Assembly (NCBI GenBank): GCA_024291935.2
Contig: CM044308.1
Span: 125,158,501 to 125,222,500 of the forward strand
Direction of reading: 5' to 3'
Length of the DNA: 64,000 nucleotides
Source of the DNA: Okapia johnstoni
Lineage: Eukaryota > Chordata > Mammalia > Artiodactyla > Giraffidae
A model generated the notes under the pieces. The model did no database searches, was not told the origin of the DNA, and worked only from the letters and a program-made list of their open reading frames with translations. The position numbers and the translations under genes were made by a program. Each line of letters begins with the position of its first letter. The stretch's first letter is position 1. Of the stretch, positions 46,205 through 56,982 are shown in pieces.

Positions 46205-48819
46205 TCAGTTCAGTTCAGTCACTCAGTCATGTCCTACTCTTTTCGACCCAATGAATTGCAGCACGCCAGGCATGTCTGTCCATCACCAACTCCCGGAGTC
46301 TACCCAAACCCATGTCCATCGAGTGTGTGATGCCATCCAGCCATCTCATCCTCTGTCATCCCCTTCTCCTCCTGCCCCCAATCCTTCCCAACATCAGGAT
46401 CTTTTCCAATGAGTCAACTCTTTGCATGAGGTGGCCAAAGTATTGGAGTTTCAGCTTCAACATCAGTCCTCCAATGAACACCCAGGATTGATCTCCTTTA
46501 GGATGGACAGGTTGGATCTCCTTGCAGTCCAAGGACTCTCAAGAGTCTTCTCCAACACCACAGTTCAAAAGCATCAATTCTTCAGTACTCAGCATTCTTC
46601 ACCGTCCAACTCTCACATCCATACATGACTACTGGAAAAACCATAGCCTTGACTAGATGGACCTTTGTTGGCAAAGTAATGTCTCTGCTTTTCAATATGC
46701 TATCTAGGTTGGTCATAACCTTTCTTCCAAGGAGTAAGTGTCTTTTAATTTCATGGCTGCAATCACCATCAGCAGTGATTTTGGAGCCCCAAAATATAAA
46801 GTCTGACACTGTTTCCACTCTTTCCCCACCTATTTCCCATGAAGTGATGGAACCAGATGCCATGATCTTAGTTTTCTGAGCGTTGAGCTTTAAGCCAACT
46901 TTTTCACTCTCCTCTTTCACTTTCATCAAGAGGCTCTTTAGTTCTTATTCACTTTCTACCATAAGGGTGGTGTCATCTGCATATCTGAGGTTATTGATAT
47001 TTCTCCCGACAGTCTTGATACCAGCTTGTGCTTCCTCCAGCCCAGCGTTTCTCATGATGTACTCTGCATATAAGTTAAATAAGCAGGGTGACAATATACG
47101 GCCTTGACGTACTCCTTTTCCTATTTGGAACCAGTCTGTTGTTCCATGTCCAGTTCTAACTGTTGCTTCCCGACCTGCATACAGGTTTCTCAAGAGACAA
47201 GTCAGATGGTCTGCTATTCCCATCTCTTTCAGAATTTTCCACAGTTTATTGTGATCCACACAGTCAAAGGCTTTGGCATAATCAATAAAGCAGAAATAGA
47301 TGTTTTTCTGAAACTCTCTTGCTTTTTTGATGATCCATCAGATGTTGGCAATTTGGTCTCTGGTTCCTCTGCCTTTTCTAAAACCAGCTTGAACATCTGG
47401 AAGTTCACGGTTCACGTATTGCTGAAGCCTGGCTTGGAGAATTTTGAGCATTACTTTACTAGCATGTGAGATGAGTGCAATTGTGTAGTAGTTTGAGCAT
47501 TCTTTGGCATTGCCTTTCTTTGGGATTGGGGTGAAAACTGACCTTTTCCAGTCCTGTGGCCACTGCTGAGTTTTCCAAATTTGCTGGCATATCGAGTGCA
47601 GCACTTTCACAGCATCATCTTTCAGGATTTGAAATAATTCAACTGGAAGTCCATCACCTCCACTAGCTTTGTTTGTAGTGATGCTTTCTAAGGCCCACTT
47701 GACTTCACATTCCAGGATGTCTGGCTCTAGGTGAGTGATCACACCATCGTGATTATCTGGGTCATGAAGATCTTTTTGGTACAGTTCTTCTGTGTATTCT
47801 TGCCACCTCTTCTTAATATCTTCTGCTTCTGTTAGATCCATACCATTTCTGTCCTTTATTGAGCCCATCTTTGCCCACCAGTGTTCCCTTGGTGTCTCTA
47901 ATTTTCTTGAAGAGATCTCTTGTCTTTCCCATTCTGTTGTTTTCCTCTATTTCTTTGCATTGATTGCTGAGGAAGGCTTTCTTATCTCTCCTTGCTATTC
48001 TTTGGAACTCTGCATTCAGATGGGAATATCTTTCCTTTTCTCCTTTGCTTTTTGCTTCTCTTCTTTTCACAGCTATTTGTAAGGCCTCCTCAAACAGCCA
48101 TTTTGCTTTTTTGCATTTCTTTTCCATGGAGATGGTCTTGATTCCTGTCTCCTGTACAATGTCACGAACCTCCGTTCATAGTTCATCAGGCATTCTGTCT
48201 ATCAGATCTAGTCCCTTAAATCTATTTGTCACTTCCACTGTATAATCATAAGGGATTTGATTTAGGTCATACCTGAATGGTCTAGTGGTTTTCTCTACTT
48301 TCTTCAATTTAAGTCTGAATTTGGCAATAAGGAGTTCATGATCTGAGCCACAGTCTGCTCCCGGTCTTGTTTTTGCTGACTGTACAGAGCTTCTCCATCT
48401 TTGGCTGCAAAGAATATAATCAATCTGATTTCGGTGTTGACCATCTGGTGATGTCCATGTGTAGAGTTTTCTCTTGTGTTGTTGGAAGAGGGTGTTTGCT
48501 ATGACCAGTGCGTTCTCTTGGCGAAACTCTATTAGCCTTTGCCCTGCTTCATTCTGTTCTCCAAGGCCAAATTTGCCTGTTATTCCAGGTGTTTCCTGAC
48601 TTCCTACTTTTGCATTCCAGTCCCCTATAATGAAAAGGACATCTTTTTTGGGTGTTAGTTCTAAAAGGTCATGTAGGTCTTCATATAACCGTTCAAGTTC
48701 AGCTGCTTCAGCGTTACTGGTCGGGACATAGACTTGGATTACTGTGATATTGAATGGTTTGCCTTGGAAATGAACAGAGATCATTCTATCGTTTTTGAGA
48801 TTGCATCCAAGTACTGCAT
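46205..48819 (-). mobile_element. BovB LINE, 2.6 kb, with open endonuclease frame
   Basis: Minus strand. The endonuclease part is open from 48850 to 48176 (its first codons lie in flanking DNA) and shows LFIIGDWNAKVGSQE and GADCGSDHELLI, the GDxN and SDH motifs of APE-type nucleases. After a frameshift near 47850 the RT frame runs 47868-46582 with in-frame stops at 47340-47338, 46947-46945 and just beyond AEY near 46582; it includes RQGRILSP and YADD. The extreme 5' end is missing. It pairs in inverted orientation with the plus-strand copies at 41155 and 60231. Confidence 0.95.
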
Positions 48820-48879
48820 TTAAATAAAGAGAGATATATGTGTTTTTCAAGTTACAAAGTTATCCCACTGTGTTATCTT

Positions 48880-49690
48880 TTTTCTGACACCACTTCTGAC
48901 ACCAAATATTGTGTCTCTACCAACACTAGCCAATTCTCCAATTCCCTGATGCCAACCAGATGTCTAACAATTCAGTTCCGTTCAATTCTGATACTAACTA
49001 TCCAGGTTTAGCACAGACCTCACAGGTTTGGGGCTCAGTCCACAACACTACCTGTACTTCAACACCAATTGTGAATGGGATGCCTAGGCTACCCACTCTT
49101 CTGCCTGGCTGACTACAAATTTAGGGATTCCCACAATCCCCCTGAGGTTTGATAATTCACTAGAATGACTCACAGAACTCAGAAAAATACTTGTGTTTAC
49201 TGGGTTTTTATAAAGGACACAACTCAGAAACAGCCAAATGGAAGAGATGCTTAGGGCAAGATATAGGGGAGAAAATGGTGCAAAGGTTCTATGCATTTTC
49301 TAGGCACAGGCCCCTCCCAGGCCTGCAACATATTCACACTGGAAGCTCTCTGAATCTTGTTGTTCAAGAGTTTTATGACTCAGTCAGTCTCTAGCCCTTT
49401 TCTCCTCCCCAGAAGTTGGAATGGTAAGGCTGAAAGTTCCCTCCCCCTAAATCTTTTTTGGTGATCAGCCCCCATCCTGAAGCTATCTTGGGCTCCACCT
49501 TGAACTACTTGGTTAGCAGTTATATTTTCTTGAAAGGGACTTGTTTGTGAATAACAAAGGATGCTCTACCACTTCTATCATTCAGGACATTCCAAAAGTT
49601 TAGGAGCTCAGAGTCAGGAACCAGAGGCAAAGACCCAATATATGTTTTTTATTATACCACACCCACTAATCTCCTTTATACATAAAGAGC
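48880..49690. repeat. Old retroviral-type LTR, family unsure
   Basis: A dispersed repeat with phrases such as 'cactagaatgactcacagaa' and 'cccccatcctgaagctatct', resembling an old mammalian ERV LTR. Its left part resembles the repeat entering at 63865. No viral coding sequence is present. Confidence 0.55.
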
Positions 49691-50270
49691 TCCTAGAAAA
49701 AACTGATAGAAAGACCAATAATATTTTTAAAAGAAGGCAAAGGATATAGACTGGACACAAAAAAGGAAACTATGAATGACATTAAACTTATGAAAAGATG
49801 CTCAATCTCACTCATAATAAAAGTGCAAATAAAACTGTACCAAGATACAGCATTTTGCCTATCAGACTAGCAGAAATCCAACATACCCAGTTGGTGATGC
49901 TGCAGGAGAATAGGCACTGTCATACTGTCCTTAGGAAAGCAATTTGGTATTATCTATCAAACTTATGAATGTGTTTACCTTTTGGTCCAACAACCCCATT
50001 TCTTGGAATTTATTCTACAAATGAACCTGCATAAATATAATGACCTATGCATAGGGCTGTTCATTGCAGTATTGTTTGTAATAACATAGGGAAAAACTCA
50101 AGTATCCATTCTGACTGGTTAAATAGACTATGGTACCTCTGTACAAAGGAGCCACAAATGACTAAAAAGGTTAAAGAAGCTCTCAATGTACTGAAATGGA
50201 AAGATTCCTAAGATGTATTGCACAGTGAAGAGTTAAGGTGTGCAGTGGGGGATGTTATATGAAAATCATA
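49691..50270 (+). mobile_element. Old L1 3' fragment
   Basis: The sequence follows the layout of the end of L1 ORF2, with 'tatgaaaagatgctcaatct' and 'ttcattgcagtattgtttgt', but is too diverged for an open frame. It is of an older mammalian L1 type than the two other L1s in the window. Confidence 0.8.
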
Positions 50271-50334
50271 GCTGAACACACAGGATGTTTACTGTGCTAT
50301 GAATTCTTCACCGACACTTCATTTTCTGTATCAG

Positions 50335-50418
50335 TGCATTGTCATCAGCGGAGAAAGTGGCTCTGGGAAGACGGAAAGTGCCCACCTGATCGTTCAGCAT
50401 TTGACTTTCTTGGGAAAG
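50335..50418 (+). CDS. MYO3A: MYO3A exon: P-loop (ATP-binding) exon
   Basis: 84 bases, 28 codons, phase 0 at both ends. It encodes [20 protein letters not shown] and ends [14 protein letters not shown] is the Walker A/P-loop that binds the phosphates of ATP; the Ser at the sixth position fits MYO3A, where MYO3B and many myosins have Ala (from memory of the families). Acceptor AG at 50333-50334; donor gtaatg from 50419. It is separated from the previous exon by 5.3 kb that holds BovB, LTR and L1 insertions. Confidence 0.97.
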
Positions 50419-51238
50419 GTAATGATGACCTGCTTTCTGTATAGTGGCTTGAAGTCCCTTCAGAGTAACTGCATATTTCTAAAATGATGGAAATACTGGA
50501 TTTTATTAGGGAGTACATAAAAACATTCCACCTTTATTATATTCGCCTCCTGATTGCTAGGCCTTGTAAGATGTCAGCATGTCCTCCTCCTCTCATGCAG
50601 TGAAGAAAATAACGCCAGCGTGAATTTACTAGATTATTGGCAATTAATTTTTCTTGTTCTCAGTATAATACAAACAGTTAGCTATTAAGTAGTAAAAGTG
50701 GTTAAACACTAGGAGCAGGATCGGGGGAGTCACTAAGGTGATTAAAGGATTGGAAAGCAGAAATCTTTGAGCAAAAGTTGAGGGAAATAGAAATTTTTAG
50801 GTTGGTGAAATGGCCATTGAAGATATGGCTGTAAAAATAGCCTAGCAATTACTTATAAGCAGTGTATTATGAGACTAAGAACAAATTTAAGTATTTTTTA
50901 CAGAGGAGGTTTATTGAATATTATAATGAATAACTGAGAAAAGTGATGGAATCTCTCTATTTAAAATTCTTTCTAAACTCTAGGCACTTTATCTGTCAAG
51001 GATTTTAAGAGAAGCGTGGCTGGTCATAAAAACTGACCTAACCTAGCCTCATCTGATACTTATGCACCTGGGGAGATGCTTATCTGAGAAAACAGTGATG
51101 GTGGTTTATGCTAATTTCCCAAATGGAGTTTTTCCCAAAAAGATAAATGTGATTTTTGTGGACTGGGAGGGGTGTGTGGCAGCTCTACTGGAGTAATGTT
51201 TCTGGAGACTCCACTGGACTGTTCTCTGTTTGGCACAG
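50419..51238. other. MYO3A: Intron (820 bp), nothing recognised
   Basis: No repeat named. Ends in cacag at 51234-51238. Confidence 0.75.
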
Positions 51239-51441
51239 GCAGATAATCAGACCTTGAGAGAAAAAATTCTGCAAGTCAACTCTCTGGTGGAAGCCTTTGG
51301 AAATGCATGCACTGCCATCAATGACAATTCCAGCCGTTTTGGAAAATATCTGGAAATGATGTTTACACCAACTGGAGCTGTGATGGGAGCAAGAATCTCG
51401 GAATATCTCCTTGAAAAATCCAGAGTTATAAAACAGGCTGT
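51239..51441 (+). CDS. MYO3A: MYO3A exon: switch I and surrounding motor core
   Basis: 203 bases: 67 codons plus two bases (GT) of a split Val codon, phase 0 in and 2 out. It begins [20 protein letters not shown] and includes [15 protein letters not shown], the switch I loop (NxNSSRFGK) that senses the gamma-phosphate, then [17 protein letters not shown]. Acceptor AG at 51237-51238. The donor is placed at 51442 (gtaggt), because this alone joins the next exon as ...QAV-GEKNF; the GT two bases earlier (51440) would break the frame. Confidence 0.96.
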
Positions 51442-51861
51442 GTAGGTGCCCTATTTTCTCACTCTGGTTTTGTGCTGCAGTGTAGACAGGAGGCTTTGGG
51501 AATTCTTATGGCTACATTCCATTCTTTGTTCTTAGTATCCCTGCCCCCATTCCTACCCTCAGCCTCCCCAAAGGCAAGAAACTATTTAAGGAAAGAAAAA
51601 ATGGTGATTTCTAACCTAAAAGACGTTTACAAGCATGGTAGAAAGGGCTGGATGGGATTACTTTGGGATAGGTATGCCCATTCACCGGAGTTGGTTATAC
51701 CAGGTAGAATTTAACGATATGCAGTTACTTTTATAAATTGCTAGTTCCCTTAAAATTGAGCTTGTCTATTAAAAAAAAAACAAAAGCACTGAGAATATTT
51801 CACATGTTAATTTTCCCCTAGTTTGAGAGAGGAAAAAGTTATTTTAAGAAGAGCAGTATAG
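51442..51861. other. MYO3A: Intron start, nothing recognised
   Basis: No exon or named repeat. Confidence 0.6.
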
Positions 51862-51973
51862 GAACTTGCCTGGAGGTCCGGCGGTTAGGATTCTGGCTCT
51901 CACTGCTGAGGGTTCAAGCCCTGGTTGGGGAACTGAGATCCCACAAGCTGCATGGTGCAGCAAAAAAAAAAAA
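51862..51973 (+). repeat. CHR-type tRNA-derived SINE
   Basis: Reads ggaacttgcctggaggtccg at the start, then 'ttggggaactgagatcccac' and an A tail, the pattern of the CHR SINE shared by whales, hippos and ruminants. Confidence 0.85.
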
Positions 51974-51984
51974 ACCTAGCAGCA

Positions 51985-52112
51985 TAGCAGTAGTGATCAA
52001 TAGCATGGACTGCTCTTGGTTCAAGGCTGTCTATGACATTTACTGTGTGACCTTGGGTATGTCACTGATAGCTTATGGAGAACGATGCAGCTTCATGATC
52101 TCCAAAGAAGAT
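51985..52112 (+). repeat. MIR SINE, left part
   Basis: Contains 'tgtgtgaccttgggtatgtc' and upstream MIR-like text. It may be the left half of the MIR that continues near 52905, split by later insertions. Confidence 0.65.
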
Positions 52113-52425
52113 TTAGCCCTCATAGCTCAGTTGGTAAAGAATCTGCCTGCAATGCAGGAGACCCTGGTTCGATTCCTGGGTTGGGAATATCTGCTGGAGA
52201 AGGGATAGGCTACCCACTCCAGTATTCTCAGCTTCCCTTGTGGCTCAGCTGGTAAAGAATCCGCCCGAAATGCGGGAGACCTGAGTTTGATCCCTGGGTT
52301 GGGAAGATCCCCTGGAGAAGGGAAAGGCTACCCACTCCAGTATTCTGGCCTGGAGAATTCCAGTGACTATACAGTCTATGGGGTCACAAAGAGTCAGACA
52401 CGACTGAGTGACTTTCACTTTCAGG
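52113..52425 (+). repeat. Dimeric Bov-tA SINE with intact Pol III boxes
   Basis: Two tRNA-derived heads in tandem (about 52113 and 52230), the second followed by the full BovB-derived body. The first head keeps an A box (tagctcagttgg, 52123-52134) and a consensus B box (ggttcgattcc, 52166-52176). Confidence 0.93.
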
Positions 52426-52900
52426 GACCAGTCTTGATCACGCAGAGCTTTTGTGTGGCAGAAGTTTTATTACAGTGAAAAGGGACAAAAAAAGCTGACA
52501 TAGACATCAGAAGGGGGACAGCGTGACCCACTCACTAGTCTTATCAAGTCCTTATATACTTTTACCAGACCCACTCCCACAACATACATCTTAAAATAAC
52601 AAGATTAGTCAGAAGATTCTTGTTAAGAAGGAGAAACATGTCCTTGAGCAAGACACATTGTTCTTATATAATGGTTAGTACAGAGCTTAAGAAAAAACAT
52701 AACTTTGAGCAAGATGAGTTGTTTTGTTGTGTAATCATTAGCTCTGGGCTTAAGGAAAGTTAGTCTTAAAGATTGTTGTGATAATAACTCAGAGTTTAAG
52801 AAAAAACATCTTATGTGACTAAGACAAAGCAATGCAGAAAAAGGGTTTATCCCTTTCTCCTCCTCGAGAGCCCCTGACTCCTTATCAAGCTACCTAAGAA
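52426..52900 (-). repeat. Ruminant ERV LTR, solo
   Basis: Reads like a bovine endogenous retrovirus LTR. On the minus strand an AATAAA signal lies in 'cactgtaataaaacttctgc' near 52480-52461. No internal retroviral sequence is present, so it is a solo LTR or a fragment. The family name was not checked. Confidence 0.6.
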
Positions 52901-52904
52901 TTAA

Positions 52905-53085
52905 CGCTCTCATCACCTAACCTCTCTGAGCCTCATCTGTGAAATGAAGATGCTCCTAGAGCCTACCTCATGAGTTTGCCATGAAAATTAGTGAGTTTGT
53001 TTATGTAAAAGAACTTTTAAAAGTGCCTGGATTGATACATGTTATCACAGAGTTAACCTCTCTTCCTATTATTATTATTGTTAGA
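52905..53085 (+). repeat. MIR SINE, right part
   Basis: Has 'cctaacctctctgagcctca' and 'tctgtgaaatgaagatgctc', then a 'tattattattattgtta' tail. Confidence 0.8.
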
Positions 53086-53139
53086 GGACATCAGACTTCC
53101 TCAGGAGCATGGCTCCATTTATGCATTTACTATCTATTG

Positions 53140-53760
53140 AATTCTGCTGCATGCCAGTGTTGTGCTCTCTGTTGGGGTTGCAAGAGTAAAAAAAGTAGAC
53201 AAGGTCCTAGTATTCTTGGAGCTTGGAGTGGATGGGGGATGAGAGAGGGACAGGTGCCGTAAGGTCACAGGCATTAAGCAAAAAAAAAAAATAAGCTTAA
53301 TGCATAACAATTGTGGTAGGTACCAGGAAGCAATGTAAGGCACTCTGAAAACAGGTGAAAGGACAATAGCCTAGCCTATGAGGAGAGGATTTGCTGTGTG
53401 AGAGACATCTAATCTGAGCCCTGAGGATCACTAGAAGTCAGCCAAAGAGATGGGATGGGGACAGGAGTGGAGGGGTGGGTGGGGAAGAGAGGAGCAAAGA
53501 CAAGCCTGATGCCGGATCCTGCAGGGCTTGGGAGCCAGGTTGAGGAAACTTATTCTAAAGACAGTTCTTCTGAACATTATTCTAAAGGTAATAAGAAGCC
53601 ATTTAATGTTTTCAAGAAGGGGAGTCACAAAACCCAACTTGTATTTTGTTATGATGAGATGATGGCTCTGGCTTCAGTGGAGCAAATGGACTGGAGAAGA
53701 TGCAAGAAGTACTATGACATTGAGACCACTAGGAGGCTGTTTCCAAATCACTCTGAGAGA
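53140..53760. repeat. Probable old dispersed repeat, family not named
   Basis: Shares layout with 15560-16090: phrases such as 'aagaagccatttaatgtttt' followed by 'caagaaggggagtcacaaaa'. Old mammalian repeat by pattern only. Confidence 0.4.
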
Positions 53761-54091
53761 GAAGGTTAGCCTGAACTGAGGGGTAGCAGTGGTGACGGGG
53801 AGGCAGGGGAGCTGAGGAATCTGAGAGAGGTTGTGCAAGTAGAACCCACAGGGCTTGTTTTAGGTTCAGAACCCCAGCGTCTTCTTTTATCAGATACCTG
53901 CAGTTCCCTCACAAAATAGGGACTGACTTAAAAATTAAACAAATGCATGAAAGGATAGAATCAGTCATTTTTAGCTTCCCTGTGGTGTCTTGATTAATTT
54001 TTATGAGGTGCCCTGCTTCTTTCTTTCTAAATTAGGGTTATTTTAAAGTTTAGGAAACTACCTCTGACAGAATGGAAATTGTAGTTTTCTG

Positions 54092-54545
54092 TGTTCAAAT
54101 GTAAAGTGGTCTTTTACAAGGAAAATGTGAGGAGGGTTCTGATCACAGCTCTGTCACTTATTAATAGAACTATCCTTATAGCTTACTTCCCTCATATGCA
54201 AAAGAAGACATAATAAAGCCAACCTCTTGTGGCTCATATGGTTAAGAATCCACCTTCAATACAGGAGACCCAGGTTCAATTTCTGGGTCTGGAAGATCCC
54301 CTGGAGAAGGAAATGGCTACCCACCCCAGTGTTCTTGTCTGGAAAATTCCATAGACAGAGGAGCCTGGTGGGCTATAGTCCATGGGGTTGCAAAGAGTCA
54401 GACATGACTGAGCGGCTAATACTTTCACTTTCAAAGCCAACCTCACAGGGCTGTTACGAGAATTAAATGAGATGATATGTGATTTTTGCCAAATATAGAA
54501 TAATTGGTACCTAATAACCCATAGCTTATTATTGCTGTTAATTTT
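54092..54545 (+). repeat. MIR SINE split by a Bov-tA
   Basis: MIR text runs 54092-54226 and resumes 54445-54545 ('cacagggctgttacgagaat'). The interruption is the SINE at 54227-54432. Confidence 0.8.
54227..54432 (+). repeat. Bov-tA SINE nested in MIR
   Basis: tRNA head ('tggctcatatggttaagaat') plus BovB-derived body, bounded by the perfect 12-bp repeat aaagccaacctc at 54215-54226 and 54433-54444. Confidence 0.95.
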
Positions 54546-54589
54546 AGTCAATATGATAGCACTGGCAGGTAAAATACATTGGAGACATT

Positions 54590-55236
54590 GGATGTGGGAC
54601 TTGTGTAAGTCCTGGTTGTCTGATCTTTCTGATTCTGCTCTCCTCTGGCACGTAGTAGGATTCTCTCACCAAGTCCTTCTAATTGGTCTCCTTGCATCCG
54701 TCTTAACTTCTTACAATCTAGTCTCACATTTACAATTTCAAACGCTTCAAAGAATTATTTTTGCATAATCAACAAAATCTTCATTGTAGCCTGATAAGGC
54801 CTGTGTGGGCTGGCCCTGCCCACCTGTCCACCGGCTTCTCACCAGCAGACTTTTGGTCCCTACATGGATAGCATGCTCAGAGCCTTTGTGTACGTGCTGC
54901 TCCATCTCCTTGAAATGCTTTCCCTCTTCTCCCTGTAGCCCCTTCCATTCTCTTCTTACACTTTAAAGTTTGATTTTCACATTATTTCCTTTGAGAGTCC
55001 TTCCCTTGACTGGGTACAAGTGACCCTCATCCCCAAATCTTGTCCATCTCAGCCCTTTGATTGTTTCTTTCAAAGTCCTTATCACCAGTTTTCATACTGA
55101 TTCATCTCTGTCTATCACTAGAAGGAAGCTCCAGAGAGCAGGATTCCTCTGTTCCATATCCCTGGCATCTGGTGCAGTGCGTGCCATACTTGGCACTCAG
55201 TAAGTTTATTAGTCGAGTGAACAAATGGGTGAGGAG
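54590..55236 (+). repeat. L2 LINE 3' fragment
   Basis: The L2 3' layout is clear: a 'ggtctccttgcatccgtctt' region, then 'gaaggaagctccagagagca' and 'cttggcactcagtaagttta'. No open frame. Confidence 0.75.
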
Positions 55237-56195
55237 TGGCTGGTAGAGATAAGAATGTACCAAGTGAGCTTGGGCAGAATAATCAAGTAGGGGAAGGCTA
55301 GATTATCCAAGAGAATATCCAGGAGAAACTAAAGAAAAGAGTGGGGCCCATGTCACAGACATGGACAAGGAGTAGAAGGAAGATGAGATTTCTTTCCAAA
55401 GAGCTACGTTGGCCAAGGTGAGGATTTGTGAAAATCCTAGGGCATCAACAGAAGAGACTGACCTCCAAAGGAAAGTAAGGATAGAGAGAAGGACTTTTCA
55501 AACTATCTTTGTTGAAAGACTAGTTTTTTTTTTAATAGTTCATGATAAATTGTGATTTTATTTTTGTAAAATATAATTGAACTGTATTACCAGAAAAATC
55601 ATCATACTCTCAGATACCATAGAAATACCACTTACTGTAAAATGCCTGGACACAGACTTTCCAGTTTCTTGTCTCATCATAAGCTGACTGCAGTCCACAG
55701 ACCTCACAGACCACAGTCCAGCAGCACCCATCCTGGCCAGAGTGGCCTAAAAACAGTACATTCCATGAGACTAGGTAGACTGATGCATGCCATTTTTGGA
55801 TTGTATTTGAAAGAATACACGTTTGAGACAGTGGAGACCTTAGTTCTGGGACCAGTTCCCTTCCCTAACTTGCTGTCCTACTGGTGAGCTCCTTCTTGTC
55901 TTGGGCTTCAGTGGAGTAGGGAGTTTGTGTGATCTTTGTAAGTTGGATATCACTGTCTCTGATGCAACATGGGCTTCAAACAAGATGTGTGACACAGATG
56001 CACAGTTATTTGGTCTGGAATAGAAAGATCTCTAGACGTAAGTAACCCGAGCTATTACCTCCTATAAATGTTCCATTCTCTAAAATCTTCTGTATAAACA
56101 TAAGTGTGTTTAATAGTGTGACACTGTGGAACTTGCAGTCCTAATCCTATCCCTGTTACTATTCTGTATTTCAGATATAACGTATTGTAATGTGT
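55237..56195. other. MYO3A: Intron sequence, nothing recognised
   Basis: No exon or named repeat is supported. Confidence 0.55.
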
Positions 56196-56306
56196 GCTCA
56201 GTGGTGTCTGACTCTTTGCAATGCTAAGGACTGTAGCCTGCAAAGCTCCTCCATCCGTGGGATTTTCCAAGAATACTGGAGTATTCTGCCATTTCCTTCT
56301 CCAGAA
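56196..56306 (-). repeat. Bov SINE body fragment
   Basis: Minus-strand BovB-derived body from 'tgctcagtggtgtctgactc' to 'gccatttccttctcca', no tRNA head. Confidence 0.85.
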
Positions 56307-56435
56307 ATGTAGCATATTAATTGCCTATGAATGCAAATTGGCTACAGAATAATATTTTGCATGGAAGGGAAAAGCCATCGAGTAGAGAAGCCCAGAATAC
56401 GTTATTAACAATGTCCCTTCCCTACTTTTTTCCAG

Positions 56436-56534
56436 AGGAGAGAAAAATTTTCACATATTTTACTATATTTATGCTGGTCTTTATCACCAAAAGAAACTTT
56501 CTGAGTTCCGACTTCCTGAGGAAAAGCCTCCTAG
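56436..56534 (+). CDS. MYO3A: MYO3A exon: motor segment after switch I
   Basis: 99 bases: one base completing the split Val, 32 codons and two bases of a split Arg (phase 2 in and out). It reads [20 protein letters not shown] and ends LPEEKPP(R). [11 protein letters not shown] is the conserved myosin NFHIFYxxxAG motif. Acceptor AG at 56434-56435 follows a strong pyrimidine tract; donor gtaagt from 56535 is optimal. A length divisible by three means it could be skipped in frame. Confidence 0.97.
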
Positions 56535-56867
56535 GTAAGTGTCAGGGAATTTAGTTGTTAATTTGTAATGACTATACAATCAGCAATTAACAAAACTTGG
56601 AAATGGAGCTGTTCTTCTAACTGGACACACAGTCTCTTTAGCCAAAATGCCCACATGAGATGGCAGGAACTTTATTTCCCTTTGCATTTTCTAGAAAGCT
56701 TAAAAACCCAATTGCAGCCATTTTACTTAGCCGTGCACACCATTATTTCATCACAGTATTAGACTGTAAGGAAATGCTCTTGCAAAGAAGGAGCCCAGTG
56801 ATACCCTGGTATTTGGGATGCCATTTGCCAAGTCAGTACTCATTCTGTGTGGTCATACTCCATGTAG

Positions 56868-56982
56868 GTACATAGCTGATGAAACTGGAAGGGTGATGCA
56901 TGACATAACTTCCAAGGAGTCTTACAGAAGACAGTTTGAAGCAATTCAACATTGCTTCAGGATTATAGGATTCACTGACAAG
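56868..56982 (+). CDS. MYO3A: MYO3A exon: last exon in the window
   Basis: 115 bases: one base completing Arg, then 38 codons beginning [20 protein letters not shown] and ending IIGFTDK, phase 0 out. [14 protein letters not shown] corresponds to the helix before the relay region of the head (xxALxxIGF pattern in other myosins). Acceptor AG at 56866-56867; donor gtaagt from 56983. The intron between the last two exons is only 333 bp. The following motor exons were looked for up to position 64000 and not found. Confidence 0.97.

Noticed and set aside
50299..50487. MYO3B as the identity of the gene
   Set aside because: [13 protein letters not shown] and the following exons fit MYO3A; the MYO3B P-loop region, as I recall it, has Ala in the P-loop and a different following segment.
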